Made by a program: the position numbers and the translations under genes. 64,000 nt of DNA, taken from Clostridia bacterium. Its GTDB lineage: Bacteria > Bacillota > Clostridia > Oscillospirales > Acutalibacteraceae. The stretch is from assembly GCA_017517865.1 (NCBI GenBank), contig JAFWYB010000065.1, positions 40,061 to 104,060 on the forward strand, read 5' to 3'. The notes under the pieces are model-generated. The model saw only the letters and a list, made by a program, of their open reading frames with translations, did not search any database and was not told where the DNA came from. Positions 16,124-25,040 of the stretch are shown piece by piece; the stretch's first letter is position 1; each line of letters opens with the position of its first letter.

Positions 16124-17665
16124 TTATATGTTTTGTAGATTTATAGAATCATCCTCGGAATTTAAATAATCATGGAACGACCATTCTTTAAGGATAATTC
16201 TTTTTCTAGTTTCAACTATCAATTCTTCATATTTGTTATTATCGTATTTTTCTATATCTGCCAATGTTGAAAAGTATGGATATAATCTTCCAGAAAAAAT
16301 CAAACATTCTCCTTTATCTTTATTTAAATGTTGCAATTTTGATACAGATATTAGCGGTTCTTTGTTTTTATCTCCTGCTAAAGCGCTGATTTCACGCAAT
16401 AACTCAACTTCTCGTGAAGTTAAGAATAACCAATTTGTGCAATTTGATTGGATTGTCTCTGCTTCTTCACCATATCTTTCTTTTAATTGATGCTTACTTT
16501 GAGCTACTAAAATAAAACGAATGTTTCTACTTCTTGATGCAGTTATCATCTGTGGAAAATCACTTATTGTGGGTAACGATGAAAACTCATCTAAAATAAA
16601 ATTTATTCTTATTGGGAATTTTCCGTCTTTGCATGTTTTGTAGGATATATCTATGAATAATTCATAGATTTGTTTTACAAAAACTGTTATTAGTTTGTGA
16701 AATGTGGATTTTTCATCTGGCATAATCAAAAAAATCGCTCTTTTATTAAAACCTATATTATCAACATCAATACTGGTTGAAGAAAGCAAGTCGATTATTT
16801 GTGGTTGCATTAAAAAACAAGACATATGTTGATCAAAAGTGCTTAAAATGCAAGCCATAGTATTGCTCGGACAAATTACAATTCCAATTAGTCTTGATGT
16901 TACCAAATTGAATTTTTCCGCATATATCCAAATCTTGTTAGTCTTTATCCTCTCTGTTAGTGTAGAAGAAAATAGTTCCTTTCGTAGTTTGAGAACAGTG
17001 CTAATATTTACTGAATCCTCTGAAATATCATGGTCTTTACAAAACTCAAAAACCAATAATATCAAACCAAACAGAAGATCCCTCGCTGAATAGTCCCAGT
17101 AAGGATCCTTTGAATTTAAGGGTATTAGATTTACCGTTGCATCATTAATAAAAGCACAAGCTTTATCTATTTCTCCATCTTTGAAAAGCTTATATGGGAT
17201 TGAGAGTAGATTCCAACTATCACCTTTTTCTGGTTCTCTTAAATTTACTACATTTACTTCATAACCATTGCTTTTTAAAACCCCTGAGGTTCTTTTATAA
17301 ATTTCAGCCTTTGGGTCACATATAATCATACTTTCTCCGGCGGCTGATAAAACATGAACTGTGGGCATAACAACTAACCTGCTCTTTTTAGAGCCAGTTG
17401 AACCTATGAGCATAGAGTGAGCATCTGAACCATCACAGTAAACAATTTGTTTTGATTCATCGAAATCCAATGGTATTCCTGCACAATTGTTTCTATCCCA
17501 TTTGCAGTTTTGACCGGGCAAAATTGTGTGTTTATTAATATCATATTTAGAAAATTCTTTTCTAAAGGTTGTTGAATTTTCAATTCTCCCTTGACTTTGG
17601 TTTCCACACAAATTGTTATATATCGATGTTGTACTATAATAATTGTTTCTAACTTTTTCGTCCAT
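16124..17665 (-). CDS. VirD4/TraG-like ATPase without membrane domain
   Basis: A 513-residue P-loop ATPase related to type IV coupling proteins (VirD4/TraG/TraD), which pump DNA-protein complexes as membrane hexamers. The nucleotide site reads GSTGSKKS at residues 88-95, where the family has GSTGSGKS, so a Gly is replaced by Lys. Walker B is FILDEFSSLP, and the later SRNIRFILVAQSKHQL matches the family. No N-terminal transmembrane helices are present. It is far from the relaxase, on the other strand, and cotranscribed with a KAP-type NTPase, so I read it as part of a conflict system rather than as the element's own coupling protein. Confidence 0.8.
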   Translation of the reverse strand: MDEKVRNNYYSTTSIYNNLCGNQSQGRIENSTTFRKEFSKYDINKHTILPGQNCKWDRNNCAGIPLDFDESKQIVYCDGSDAHSMLIGSTGSKKSRLVVMPTVHVLSAAGESMIICDPKAEIYKRTSGVLKSNGYEVNVVNLREPEKGDSWNLLSIPYKLFKDGEIDKACAFINDATVNLIPLNSKDPYWDYSARDLLFGLILLVFEFCKDHDISEDSVNISTVLKLRKELFSSTLTERIKTNKIWIYAEKFNLVTSRLIGIVICPSNTMACILSTFDQHMSCFLMQPQIIDLLSSTSIDVDNIGFNKRAIFLIMPDEKSTFHKLITVFVKQIYELFIDISYKTCKDGKFPIRINFILDEFSSLPTISDFPQMITASRSRNIRFILVAQSKHQLKERYGEEAETIQSNCTNWLFLTSREVELLREISALAGDKNKEPLISVSKLQHLNKDKGECLIFSGRLYPYFSTLADIEKYDNNKYEELIVETRKRIILKEWSFHDYLNSEDDSINLQNI

Positions 17666-17682
17666 ATGATCATCCTTCTTTT

Positions 17683-18681
17683 TTAAAACGGATCTTTGTA
17701 TTGGTCTTTTCTCATGCTTCGAACCGAATTAGACTCAGAATATAAATCTTCTTGAATACAATCCACAACCTTTTTGTCATTTTCCTGGTCGTTTTTTTCT
17801 ATATCAATAAATTCTGTAGTTTCGTTTTCTTCTTCATTATTGTATAGTGTATTTTCTTTTTTGCTGATATCTTTATTTATATTTTTTTCGTAAGGCAAAG
17901 TCTCACATTTTATTGCCAATTTTGCAAACCCTGGAAACAAAACCGATTCATTTGTTATGCTTTCATATTCATCTATGGGAAGAAATACTAGAAAAAATAT
18001 TACACTGGGTTTTCCATAAATTGATATGAATTTTTCAATAATATTAAACACCGTTTTTTCCATTTCGCAAAGTGGAGTTTTGATTTTAGAAATGTCTGCT
18101 TTTTCTGTTGTTTCGTTTTGTGTCTCCGTGTCTTGTTCATTTGCTAAAGATATGTATTTAAACAATAAATCTCTGTGGCTTAATTTTTCTAGTATATCAT
18201 CTTTAAAAGAATTAAATTGCTTACAAAAGTTATTTTCTGCTTCGGCAAGTGTTTTGTTATACGGTTTTGATTTTATTTTATATTTAGGATATCTGTGAGT
18301 AAGCAATTTACTAAATATTTTATATATTTCATCATATATATCGGTTGATTTTTTTACGCTTAATGGAATAAAAAGGCAAGAATTTGAAAAATAACTCTCT
18401 ATTTCTTGAAATTCCTCTTTATAGGTGCTATGTCCACCAAAATGTCTGAAACAGTCATCAATAAAAGTTCTACATGCAAATCCAAGTATTTCACAATCTT
18501 GTTGTTCTGCACACACAAAAGCAACTCTCATTCCATCTTCTGTGTTTAGAACACATGAAAAAATATCTTTGACTACTGTTTCCCAACTTCTAAAGTCTTC
18601 ATGGTTAGATTCAGCTCCTAAAAATGGAGTGGTGTTTTCATCAGTATTTTTTACCCAATCGGCAGATATTTCATAAGCCAT
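17683..18681 (-). CDS. Unknown protein of the KAP/VirD4-like operon
   Basis: A 332-residue protein I do not recognise. It starts MAYEISADWVKNT; ATG at 18681 follows GGAGGTATAT. The N-terminal 130 residues look globular and include several Cys and His. Residues about 200-240 contain a hydrophobic stretch (PSVIFFLVFLPI). The last 70 residues are strongly acidic and low-complexity (Glu, Asn, Asp, Lys), likely disordered. It ends 17 bases before the VirD4-like gene and follows the KAP NTPase by 47 bases, so the operon fixes its context but not its activity. Confidence 0.65.
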   Translation of the reverse strand: MAYEISADWVKNTDENTTPFLGAESNHEDFRSWETVVKDIFSCVLNTEDGMRVAFVCAEQQDCEILGFACRTFIDDCFRHFGGHSTYKEEFQEIESYFSNSCLFIPLSVKKSTDIYDEIYKIFSKLLTHRYPKYKIKSKPYNKTLAEAENNFCKQFNSFKDDILEKLSHRDLLFKYISLANEQDTETQNETTEKADISKIKTPLCEMEKTVFNIIEKFISIYGKPSVIFFLVFLPIDEYESITNESVLFPGFAKLAIKCETLPYEKNINKDISKKENTLYNNEEENETTEFIDIEKNDQENDKKVVDCIQEDLYSESNSVRSMRKDQYKDPF

Positions 18682-18728
18682 ATATACCTCCAAAACTGCT
18701 TGCAGAAATGTTCTATACAAGCAGTTTA

Positions 18729-20645
18729 TTAATTACTAAGTTCTTCATTAATTGTTTTTTTTATTCCATCCACTATTATCGGATGATTTGCTACAGCCAT
18801 CTCTAAATTTGGATTATCACCTAAGAACAATGATATTTTTTTCCACAATATACCTGTAGTTGGCATATTATCTGTTTCGTGAGAGACTATCATTTTTAAA
18901 CAATTTTTTACGAGGATTTTTATTTCATGACCTTGCAATGCTATTAATTCATATAAATAAGCATTGGGAACATTCAAAAGTATGCTAAACGCTTTTTTGT
19001 ACTTATCATAATTTGAAGATTTAGATGTTTCAAAAAACCAAGCACAAGAGTCAATTTTATATATAACTAAATAACACAATATCAATGCTTGATATTCCAA
19101 GTTGTTTTGATTCCAAAAATAATTTTGATTAAACAGTTTTTTTAGCTCTTTAGACACAATTTCTTCTTTTAGTAAATACATTATTGCACTTATTTTTTCA
19201 GAATCAATTTTGCATTTGAGTTTTTTCATATAACATTTTTTGATGTAATCATCAGAATTTCCCAATAATTCAAGAGCACGCTTAGTTATAAATCCACTTT
19301 GAACTAAGTCTTTTATCAAATACAAATATTTCTCTTTCTTGATATCACAGGAATTGCTAATAAGAGAATTTAACAATTCACTTTCGCCACTTCTAAGATT
19401 AAAATAGTCTTGAGGGCAAAGTGTTTTATAAATAACAAAAGCAAGAATTTCGCAATCATCTATATCCATATAATAGTTGTTTGAAAAATTTTTGTTGAAT
19501 TTAATATCTCTAAACAACTGATATTCGTTAATAACAGAGTTGATTTTACGGTAATCGTACAGTACCTCTGATACTTTAGTAATAAACTCGTGATTTATAT
19601 TGTAAATACCTACGCCTTCTAAACTTAACCTTAAAATTTTCTCAGAATTAAACTTGTTAACAGACGGAAGTATCGGTAAAATATAATCAAAAAACTTTGT
19701 GCTGTTTTCTATATCAAACAACCTATCATTAATGACATAAACAAATCTTACAGATTTTCTTCTATTGTTTAATCGTATATTTACCAAAAAGTTAATTTCT
19801 CTTAGCTTTGAAAATATCTCTAGACACATTTTGTTATCAAGTCTATCCATATCTTCAAAAACTACTGTATAGTTTATTTTTTTTGCGATTTGAGATAAAA
19901 CATATACTATCTCAACTTTATTGCAATCAATATATGTATCATATTTATTTAAGCCAACATCAACATCTGCATGACTTGTTTTGATATTTATACTACGCAA
20001 TTCTAATTTGTGAATTACTTTATTTGATACTAAAAAAGTAAGAATGACAACCAGTAATCCAAAAATCAAATACAAATAAGCATAAATACTAGTAATTTTT
20101 CCTTCAACGATACTAAAAATTTCAGTTAAAACTGTTTGAAATTCTTTCTTAAAAATTAAAGATAACAAAATTGCTATAATTGATCCAATTATAAACGAAT
20201 AAAACTTTGAAAAATGCTTTTTTTCTTTGTATTTTTTACAACTGCTTTCTGGTATATCCTTTTCCTTGCAACGAGCCAAAATCTGATTTATTAAATTGAT
20301 TTCTAAAGAATTAATTTCATTAAGTTTATTCTTGACTCTTTTATTGTTCCTGTTTGGGACTGCTTCTGTCTTGGCAAAATCAGAAAGAGAAATATATAGA
20401 AATTTGCTTCTTTTTTTTAACTTGTAAAACCTTGAACTACAAATAATATCATAAGAATAAAGAATACTACTTTTTCCAACTCCGAAATTTCCAGTTAAAG
20501 CTAAATTTTTTATATTTGAATCCTTAAACGCTTCGTTTAAGTACGATTGATAAACTCTAAAGTTGGCATCCTTTTGTAAATCTCTTTTGGGATAAAAAGG
20601 GTGAATTATAGGTTTGTTTGCTCTGATTTTAAGAATATTTAACAA
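18729..20645 (-). CDS. KAP/YobI-like P-loop NTPase with two membrane helices
   Basis: A 638-residue NTPase. Walker A is GNFGVGKS (residues 52-59). Two transmembrane segments follow at about 148-168 and 190-213. Then come Walker B as VVFEDMDRLD (about 276-285) and a sensor-like VYVINDRLFD. Membrane helices inserted between Walker A and B are the hallmark of KAP-type NTPases, and the N-terminus resembles YobI. The C-terminal half is helical and unrecognised. The start is TTG at 20645 with AAGGTGA 6 bases upstream. First gene of a four-gene operon; its upstream region carries the Spo0A-box-like repeat. Relatives act in phage exclusion and membrane complexes; the role here is inferred. Confidence 0.8.
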   Translation of the reverse strand: MLNILKIRANKPIIHPFYPKRDLQKDANFRVYQSYLNEAFKDSNIKNLALTGNFGVGKSSILYSYDIICSSRFYKLKKRSKFLYISLSDFAKTEAVPNRNNKRVKNKLNEINSLEINLINQILARCKEKDIPESSCKKYKEKKHFSKFYSFIIGSIIAILLSLIFKKEFQTVLTEIFSIVEGKITSIYAYLYLIFGLLVVILTFLVSNKVIHKLELRSINIKTSHADVDVGLNKYDTYIDCNKVEIVYVLSQIAKKINYTVVFEDMDRLDNKMCLEIFSKLREINFLVNIRLNNRRKSVRFVYVINDRLFDIENSTKFFDYILPILPSVNKFNSEKILRLSLEGVGIYNINHEFITKVSEVLYDYRKINSVINEYQLFRDIKFNKNFSNNYYMDIDDCEILAFVIYKTLCPQDYFNLRSGESELLNSLISNSCDIKKEKYLYLIKDLVQSGFITKRALELLGNSDDYIKKCYMKKLKCKIDSEKISAIMYLLKEEIVSKELKKLFNQNYFWNQNNLEYQALILCYLVIYKIDSCAWFFETSKSSNYDKYKKAFSILLNVPNAYLYELIALQGHEIKILVKNCLKMIVSHETDNMPTTGILWKKISLFLGDNPNLEMAVANHPIIVDGIKKTINEELSN

Positions 20646-20960
20646 TTATATCACCTTATCTTTATGTTATAATGAATTTGTGTTTTAGTAAAACTATAGA
20701 ACATTTTTCTTACACTAAAATTATTGTTAATCATATACTGTTTTCGATATTTATAAATTGAATTAACGGAGTTGATTAGTAAAAAAACTAATTTATGTGT
20801 ATGCGTATTTAGTTTTGATGTTATTCATAGAAGAACTAAACCATTTATGGAAAATTAAAATTTTAAATTTGGAAGGGCGAACAATCTATAAGGCTGAGAG
20901 CAATATGTATAACTATATATATATTATAAATAGAATAACTTCAACTCATCTAACAAAAGT

Positions 20961-20995
20961 GCTTCAAATTTCGACAAAAATGCTTGATTTTCGAC
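20961..20995 (-). promoter_or_regulatory. Tandem Spo0A-box-like repeat upstream of the KAP operon
   Basis: On the minus strand this 35-mer has GTCGA twice, 20 bases apart, the second as TTTTTGTCGAAA. It is 28/35 identical and in the same gene-relative orientation to 32201-32235. The 0A-box consensus is TTTGTCGAA. It lies about 320 bp before the KAP start. The rest of 20646-21090 holds only an unsupported 71-codon frame and AT-rich sequence. Confidence 0.5.
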
Positions 20996-21118
20996 TTACC
21001 TATCTGTTTTAATACTCCGTTTATATTGACGAGAAAAAGGCAAATAAAAAACTATAATTAAACAGTAAAACGTATGGAAAAATCGAAATCTCTGCCGTCA
21101 ATTCATTTTGAGTTTGGA

Positions 21119-21147
21119 TTGATTTTTCATATTCAAAAGAGTATAAT
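21119..21147 (+). promoter_or_regulatory. Promoter of the hydrolase gene (cassette copy 1)
   Basis: TTGATT (21119-21124), 17-bp spacer, TATAAT (21142-21147). The surrounding 55 bp are nearly the same as at 24983-25011. Confidence 0.75.
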
Positions 21148-21177
21148 TGTTGGGCAATGTGTTTGTGAGGTGATTTT

Positions 21178-22224
21178 GTGAACGATTTAAGATTTCGCTG
21201 TCTTATTGACAGTTATTTGTGCGATATTGCCTCTTTTGAATCATATATAGAAAAAGGCACTATTGATTCAGGATTAATACTTATATCCTTTGATGAAACC
21301 GAAGTTGATATAATCCGTAAGCTTTTCGAGGATAATGTTCATAAAGGACAAGAAGCATACCTTGATAAAATTCAGCTTGTAGGTACTGATAATTATCTTT
21401 ACATAATGTCACAAATATCTCTCGAAAAGAAAGAAAAGATGCCTCATTCAATAATGAAGGCGTACAGATATTATAAAAGCTACAAGAAAAAGCAGTTAAG
21501 AGCCGATGAATACATCAACAATGAAATCAAAAATAATAATGCAGGCATAAGAAGAATCCACGGCGGAAAATTCAGTTCTTATAAATATACCGATAAAACT
21601 AACCATATGAGTTTTCCGTTCCGACTGTTTGAAGCAAAAGAACAGAATAGACCGTTATTTGTTCTTTTTCACGGTGCGGGTGCATTGGGTAATGATAATA
21701 TAAAACAGCATTTTGAAAACACTCGGTTATATAAACATATTCTGAAGGAGAATTGCAACATCCTTTCCCCTCAAGCCCCCTACGGTTCCAACAGAGGTTA
21801 TGATTTAATTCAGAGCTATATAAAATCGGTGAAAAAACTTATTGATGAGTTACCGATTGATTTTGATAGAAAGCGTATTTATATTGTAGGCACTTCTTTT
21901 GGCGGGTGCTGTGTATGGCATATTTCATATCTGTTCCCCGGCTATTTTGCAGCAGGAATTCCTGTTATGGGTAAATTGTTTTTTGACAACAATTTCAGCT
22001 GTTATGATATTGAGAAATTAGCAACAACTCCGTTATGGATTGCACACTCATCAGACGATACAAATGTTACAATAGACAGTGATGACTATTGTTTTGATAG
22101 TCTTCAAAAACTCGGAGCAGACATAAAATACACTCGTTGGAATAAATATGGACACTCAATGTCAGGCAAATTTTATAAAACTGAAAAGTGGACAGAGTGG
22201 TGCCTGAGAAAAGAACTGAAATAA
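21178..22224 (+). CDS. Alpha/beta-hydrolase (esterase/peptidase-like)
   Basis: A 348-residue cytoplasmic protein whose C-terminal 220 residues form an alpha/beta-hydrolase. VLFHGAGALG marks the oxyanion region, GTSFGG the nucleophilic serine (about residue 243), SSDD the acid and GHSM the histidine. The first 120 residues are an unrelated, partly charged N-terminal domain I do not recognise. Start is GTG, with GAGGTGA just upstream and its own promoter. A bidirectional hairpin separates it from the convergent MetRS gene. Substrate unknown. Confidence 0.75.
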   Translation: MNDLRFRCLIDSYLCDIASFESYIEKGTIDSGLILISFDETEVDIIRKLFEDNVHKGQEAYLDKIQLVGTDNYLYIMSQISLEKKEKMPHSIMKAYRYYKSYKKKQLRADEYINNEIKNNNAGIRRIHGGKFSSYKYTDKTNHMSFPFRLFEAKEQNRPLFVLFHGAGALGNDNIKQHFENTRLYKHILKENCNILSPQAPYGSNRGYDLIQSYIKSVKKLIDELPIDFDRKRIYIVGTSFGGCCVWHISYLFPGYFAAGIPVMGKLFFDNNFSCYDIEKLATTPLWIAHSSDDTNVTIDSDDYCFDSLQKLGADIKYTRWNKYGHSMSGKFYKTEKWTEWCLRKELK

Positions 22225-22241
22225 TTACTTTACACATAGTT

Positions 22242-22274
22242 ACAGCGGTAAGAGTTTTTTGCTCTTACCGCTGT
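22242..22274. terminator. Bidirectional terminator
   Basis: Perfect 13-bp stem ACAGCGGTAAGAG (22242-22254) with 22262-22274, followed by T residues. It serves the hydrolase gene and the convergent metG-like gene. Confidence 0.85.
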
Positions 22275-22279
22275 TTTTC

Positions 22280-23863
22280 TTATTCTATTCTTTGGAACAG
22301 GATGGATATTTCTTTGGAAATTTGCTTTAGTGTTACGCTTTTCTCCTGCCAAGTTAAATCAATTTGGAGCCAATCGGCTATTTTCTCTGATGAAAAAGGT
22401 AAAATCGGATAGAGCAGCACTGCGATATTTGCAATCAGATAAACGCAGTCAGAAATGGTTTTTCTGCAATCTGCAATATCCTCTGTCCTTGTTTTCCAAG
22501 GCTGCTTTGAATCATAGTAAGCATTACCGAAGCGGATAAGCTCAAATATTTCTTCTGTTGCATCACGGAAACAGCCTTTTTCTATTTTTTCACCTACCGA
22601 ATCAAAAGCATTTTTCACCCTCAGTCTGATTTCTTCATTGACTGACGTTTCCGCAATTTCGGAGTTCAGATATTTAACGGAAAATGCCAGTGTTCTGTTC
22701 ACAAAATTACCCCAAGCACCCAAAAGCTCTGAATTGTTTTGTGTTTTGAACTCCCTGAAAGAAAAATCAGCATCCCTTTTTTCGGGACCATTTGCAATAA
22801 AGAAATATCTTATAGCATCAGGATTGTACTCATCCGCTATATCTTTTACCCATACTGCATAGTTCTGACTTGTTGATATTTTTTTGCCTTCAAGAGTAAC
22901 GTATTCACTTGATATAATTTCATCGGGCAAATGCAGATTTTCTCCGTGTGCAAGCAAAAGTGACGGCAGAATAATAGTGTGAAACGGGATATTATCTTTT
23001 CCGTGTACATAATAGTGCCGGCTGTTTTTCCCGTAAATATCTTTGAAGTTAAGATTGTTTTCTTCGCACAATACAGATGTTGCAGAAAGATAACCAAGGA
23101 CATTTTCTGCCCATATATAAATTTTCTTGTCCTGATAACCTTCTTTGGGAACATCAATACCCCAATTCAAATCTCTTGTGATAGCTCTGTCACGAAGTCC
23201 TTCGTCAATATATCTTTTTGTAAATGCAACAGCATTTTTACGCCAATACGGATGTGAGTTCAGAAACTCAGTAAGTTCATCTTTGAGTGCTGATATAAGA
23301 AGAAAAATCTGTATTGTTTCATTAAAAACAACAGGAGTATCACACTCAGAGCATTTTGCATTTATTAGCGAATCTGCATCAAAGATTTCACCGCAGGTAT
23401 CACATTGGTCACCCCTTGCAGATTTACCGCAAACGGGACAAATGCCGACAACCAATCTGTCTGTAAGCACCTGCTGACAAATCGGGCAATATGCCTGTTT
23501 TACGGTTCTTTCTTCAATATATTTACTCTCATAAAGTTTTTTATGAAAGTCTGTAACGAATGCCTTGTGCCTTTCATCTGTTGTTTTGGTGTATAAATCA
23601 TAAGAAAAGCCGAGCTTTCCGAACACATCACAAAATTCGTTATGATAGAATTCGCTGATTTCTTGAGGTGTTTTGTTTTCCTGTTTTGCTCTTATGGTTA
23701 TAGGTGTACCGTGACAGTCGCTGCCTGACACATAGAAAACTCTGTCACCTTTAAGTCTGAAATAACGGGCAAGCACATCACCGGGAAGTAGTGCCGCAAT
23801 ATGCCCGATATGGAGCGAGCCGTTGGCATACGGCCAGGCTCCGCCGATAATAATGTTGTTCAT
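22280..23863 (-). CDS. Methionyl-tRNA synthetase, archaeal-type
   Basis: A 527-residue class I aminoacyl-tRNA synthetase charging tRNA with methionine. It has HIGH at residues 18-21 and the signature loop as KKISTS (about 323-328) instead of KMSKS. A connective peptide holds four CxxC-type knuckles (CPIC, CPVC, CDTC, CSEC), the arrangement of the archaeal-type enzyme. YVSGSDCHGTPI is typical of MetRS. The C-terminal tRNA-binding extension is absent. A T-box with an AUG specifier precedes it. A second MetRS on a mobile element could confer resistance to MetRS inhibitors or replace a poisoned host enzyme; this is inference. It is a complete frame with no sign of decay. Confidence 0.9.
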   Translation of the reverse strand: MNNIIIGGAWPYANGSLHIGHIAALLPGDVLARYFRLKGDRVFYVSGSDCHGTPITIRAKQENKTPQEISEFYHNEFCDVFGKLGFSYDLYTKTTDERHKAFVTDFHKKLYESKYIEERTVKQAYCPICQQVLTDRLVVGICPVCGKSARGDQCDTCGEIFDADSLINAKCSECDTPVVFNETIQIFLLISALKDELTEFLNSHPYWRKNAVAFTKRYIDEGLRDRAITRDLNWGIDVPKEGYQDKKIYIWAENVLGYLSATSVLCEENNLNFKDIYGKNSRHYYVHGKDNIPFHTIILPSLLLAHGENLHLPDEIISSEYVTLEGKKISTSQNYAVWVKDIADEYNPDAIRYFFIANGPEKRDADFSFREFKTQNNSELLGAWGNFVNRTLAFSVKYLNSEIAETSVNEEIRLRVKNAFDSVGEKIEKGCFRDATEEIFELIRFGNAYYDSKQPWKTRTEDIADCRKTISDCVYLIANIAVLLYPILPFSSEKIADWLQIDLTWQEKSVTLKQISKEISILFQRIE

Positions 23864-23926
23864 GTTTAATTCCTCATTTCTTTAGTTCAGTAACAATCGT
23901 GTAAAAATTTTTTACAAATAAAAAAC

Positions 23927-24211
23927 GCTCTCACCCCCATACAAAGTACAAGGGACGAGAGCATTACTCACGTGTTACCACCCTAATTCACTTGTTTCTC
24001 ACGACAACAAGCCTTATCAAGTTCGGATAGGAAATGATCTATCGAAACTCTATCGCTGTTACGGGCGATCCCGGCGTAGCCTAACTTAAAGCTCGGTACG
24101 CAGCTCGGAGACCATATTCGGCAGAATTCACTTTACCCATTCACAGCACATCAAAAGATGATGGGATTCTCTGAAAAGCTTCAGATGCTTACTCTTTCTC
24201 GTCATTGCTAT
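23927..24211 (-). promoter_or_regulatory. T-box riboswitch (AUG specifier) controlling MetRS
   Basis: The leader carries the T-box sequence AGGGTGGTAACACG (complement of 23971-23984), pairing partner for uncharged tRNA ends. A terminator stem GCTCTC/GAGAGC (23927-23932 with 23957-23962) is followed on the minus strand by T6. In the upstream stem the motif GAATATGGTC places AUG (24113-24115) as specifier codon. It should allow read-through when uncharged tRNA-Met accumulates. Its specifier agrees with the gene it controls. Confidence 0.9.
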
Positions 24212-24218
24212 TGTATGT

Positions 24219-24247
24219 AATATATCACACTTAAAATAAAAAATCAA
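24219..24247 (-). promoter_or_regulatory. Promoter of the T-box/metG unit
   Basis: On the minus strand: TTGATT (24247-24242), 17-bp spacer, TATATT (24224-24219). The start would fall near 24212, at the 5' end of the T-box leader. Confidence 0.7.
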
Positions 24248-24418
24248 CTCAAGTTGCCATTAATGTTTATATTATTAGAACTTTTTAACAACTAATTCCT
24301 TTAACAATTATGCAATTCTACAAATTTCGAGTAATTATTCATTTTATATGTTACTTTTTCCTGTTAACTGCACTTTATAGATATAAGAAAATTTTTATAA
24401 AATCAAGGAAAAGTAATT

Positions 24419-24898
24419 ATGGGTGTAAAAGAAATCGAACAAACAAAAACAAAAGTAGAAATAATTGAGATATTAGATGCTAATGGTATAAATTACAAAA
24501 CAACAGTATGCGGCGGTTGTGAAAAAATATGCATTTCATTTGATGATATGCCGAACTGTTGTAATTCTGCGATAATTGTTCAGACTTGCAACAAAGATGT
24601 ACTTTGCAGAGCATATCTCAATGAGATTATGTTCATTGCAATCGAAAACAGAAAATCCGTGCTGTATCTGACAGATAAAAAAATTGAAACACACTATTCA
24701 ATAGACTATTGGAAAGAGAAACTCAACGGAGATATTTTCGGTCAGCCGCATTACAGCTACATAGTAAATCTGAATTATGTTGATGAAGTGACAAAAGATT
24801 TCGTTAAAATCAAGTATTGCGACAAAGAGTATTCTGTCTATACTTCATCAAGAAAAATCGGTGCATTCAGGAAAGCATTTCTGAATTTTAAAAGATAA
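24419..24898 (+). CDS. LytTR-domain DNA-binding protein
   Basis: A 159-residue protein with a C-terminal LytTR DNA-binding domain (about residues 65-159): the pattern ENRKSVLYL, FGQPHYSYIVNLNYV and SSRKIGAF is typical. The N-terminal 60 residues are Cys-rich (CGGC, CC) and lack a receiver domain, so it is not a standard response regulator. It may regulate neighbouring cassette genes. AAGGAAAAG lies upstream of the ATG, and a hairpin follows the stop. Targets unknown. Confidence 0.75.
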   Translation: MGVKEIEQTKTKVEIIEILDANGINYKTTVCGGCEKICISFDDMPNCCNSAIIVQTCNKDVLCRAYLNEIMFIAIENRKSVLYLTDKKIETHYSIDYWKEKLNGDIFGQPHYSYIVNLNYVDEVTKDFVKIKYCDKEYSVYTSSRKIGAFRKAFLNFKR

Positions 24899-24935
24899 TC
24901 TGTGTATCAGGGGTATCAAAAATCAATACAGTGAA

Positions 24936-24969
24936 AATGACGACAGGATCTAAAGTCCTTGTCGTCATT
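24936..24969 (+). terminator. Hairpin terminator after the LytTR gene
   Basis: AATGACGACAGGA (24936-24948) pairs with 24956-24969 with one bulged T. The downstream sequence is T-rich and runs into promoter copy 2. Confidence 0.6.
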
Positions 24970-24982
24970 CATTTTGTTTGGA

Positions 24983-25011
24983 TTGATTTTTTGTATGTCA
25001 AAGAGTATAAT
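24983..25011 (+). promoter_or_regulatory. Promoter of the 25041-27380 gene cluster (cassette copy 2)
   Basis: TTGATT (24983-24988), 17-bp spacer, TATAAT (25006-25011), a near-duplicate of 21119-21147 including the upstream bases. Confidence 0.75.
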
Positions 25012-25040
25012 TATTATGAAATAATTTCAGAGGTGTTTAT

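Noticed and set aside
20797-21012. 71-codon plus-strand frame in the gap before the hydrolase gene
   Set aside because: No ribosome site, low-complexity AT-rich product, and it covers the shared regulatory repeat.
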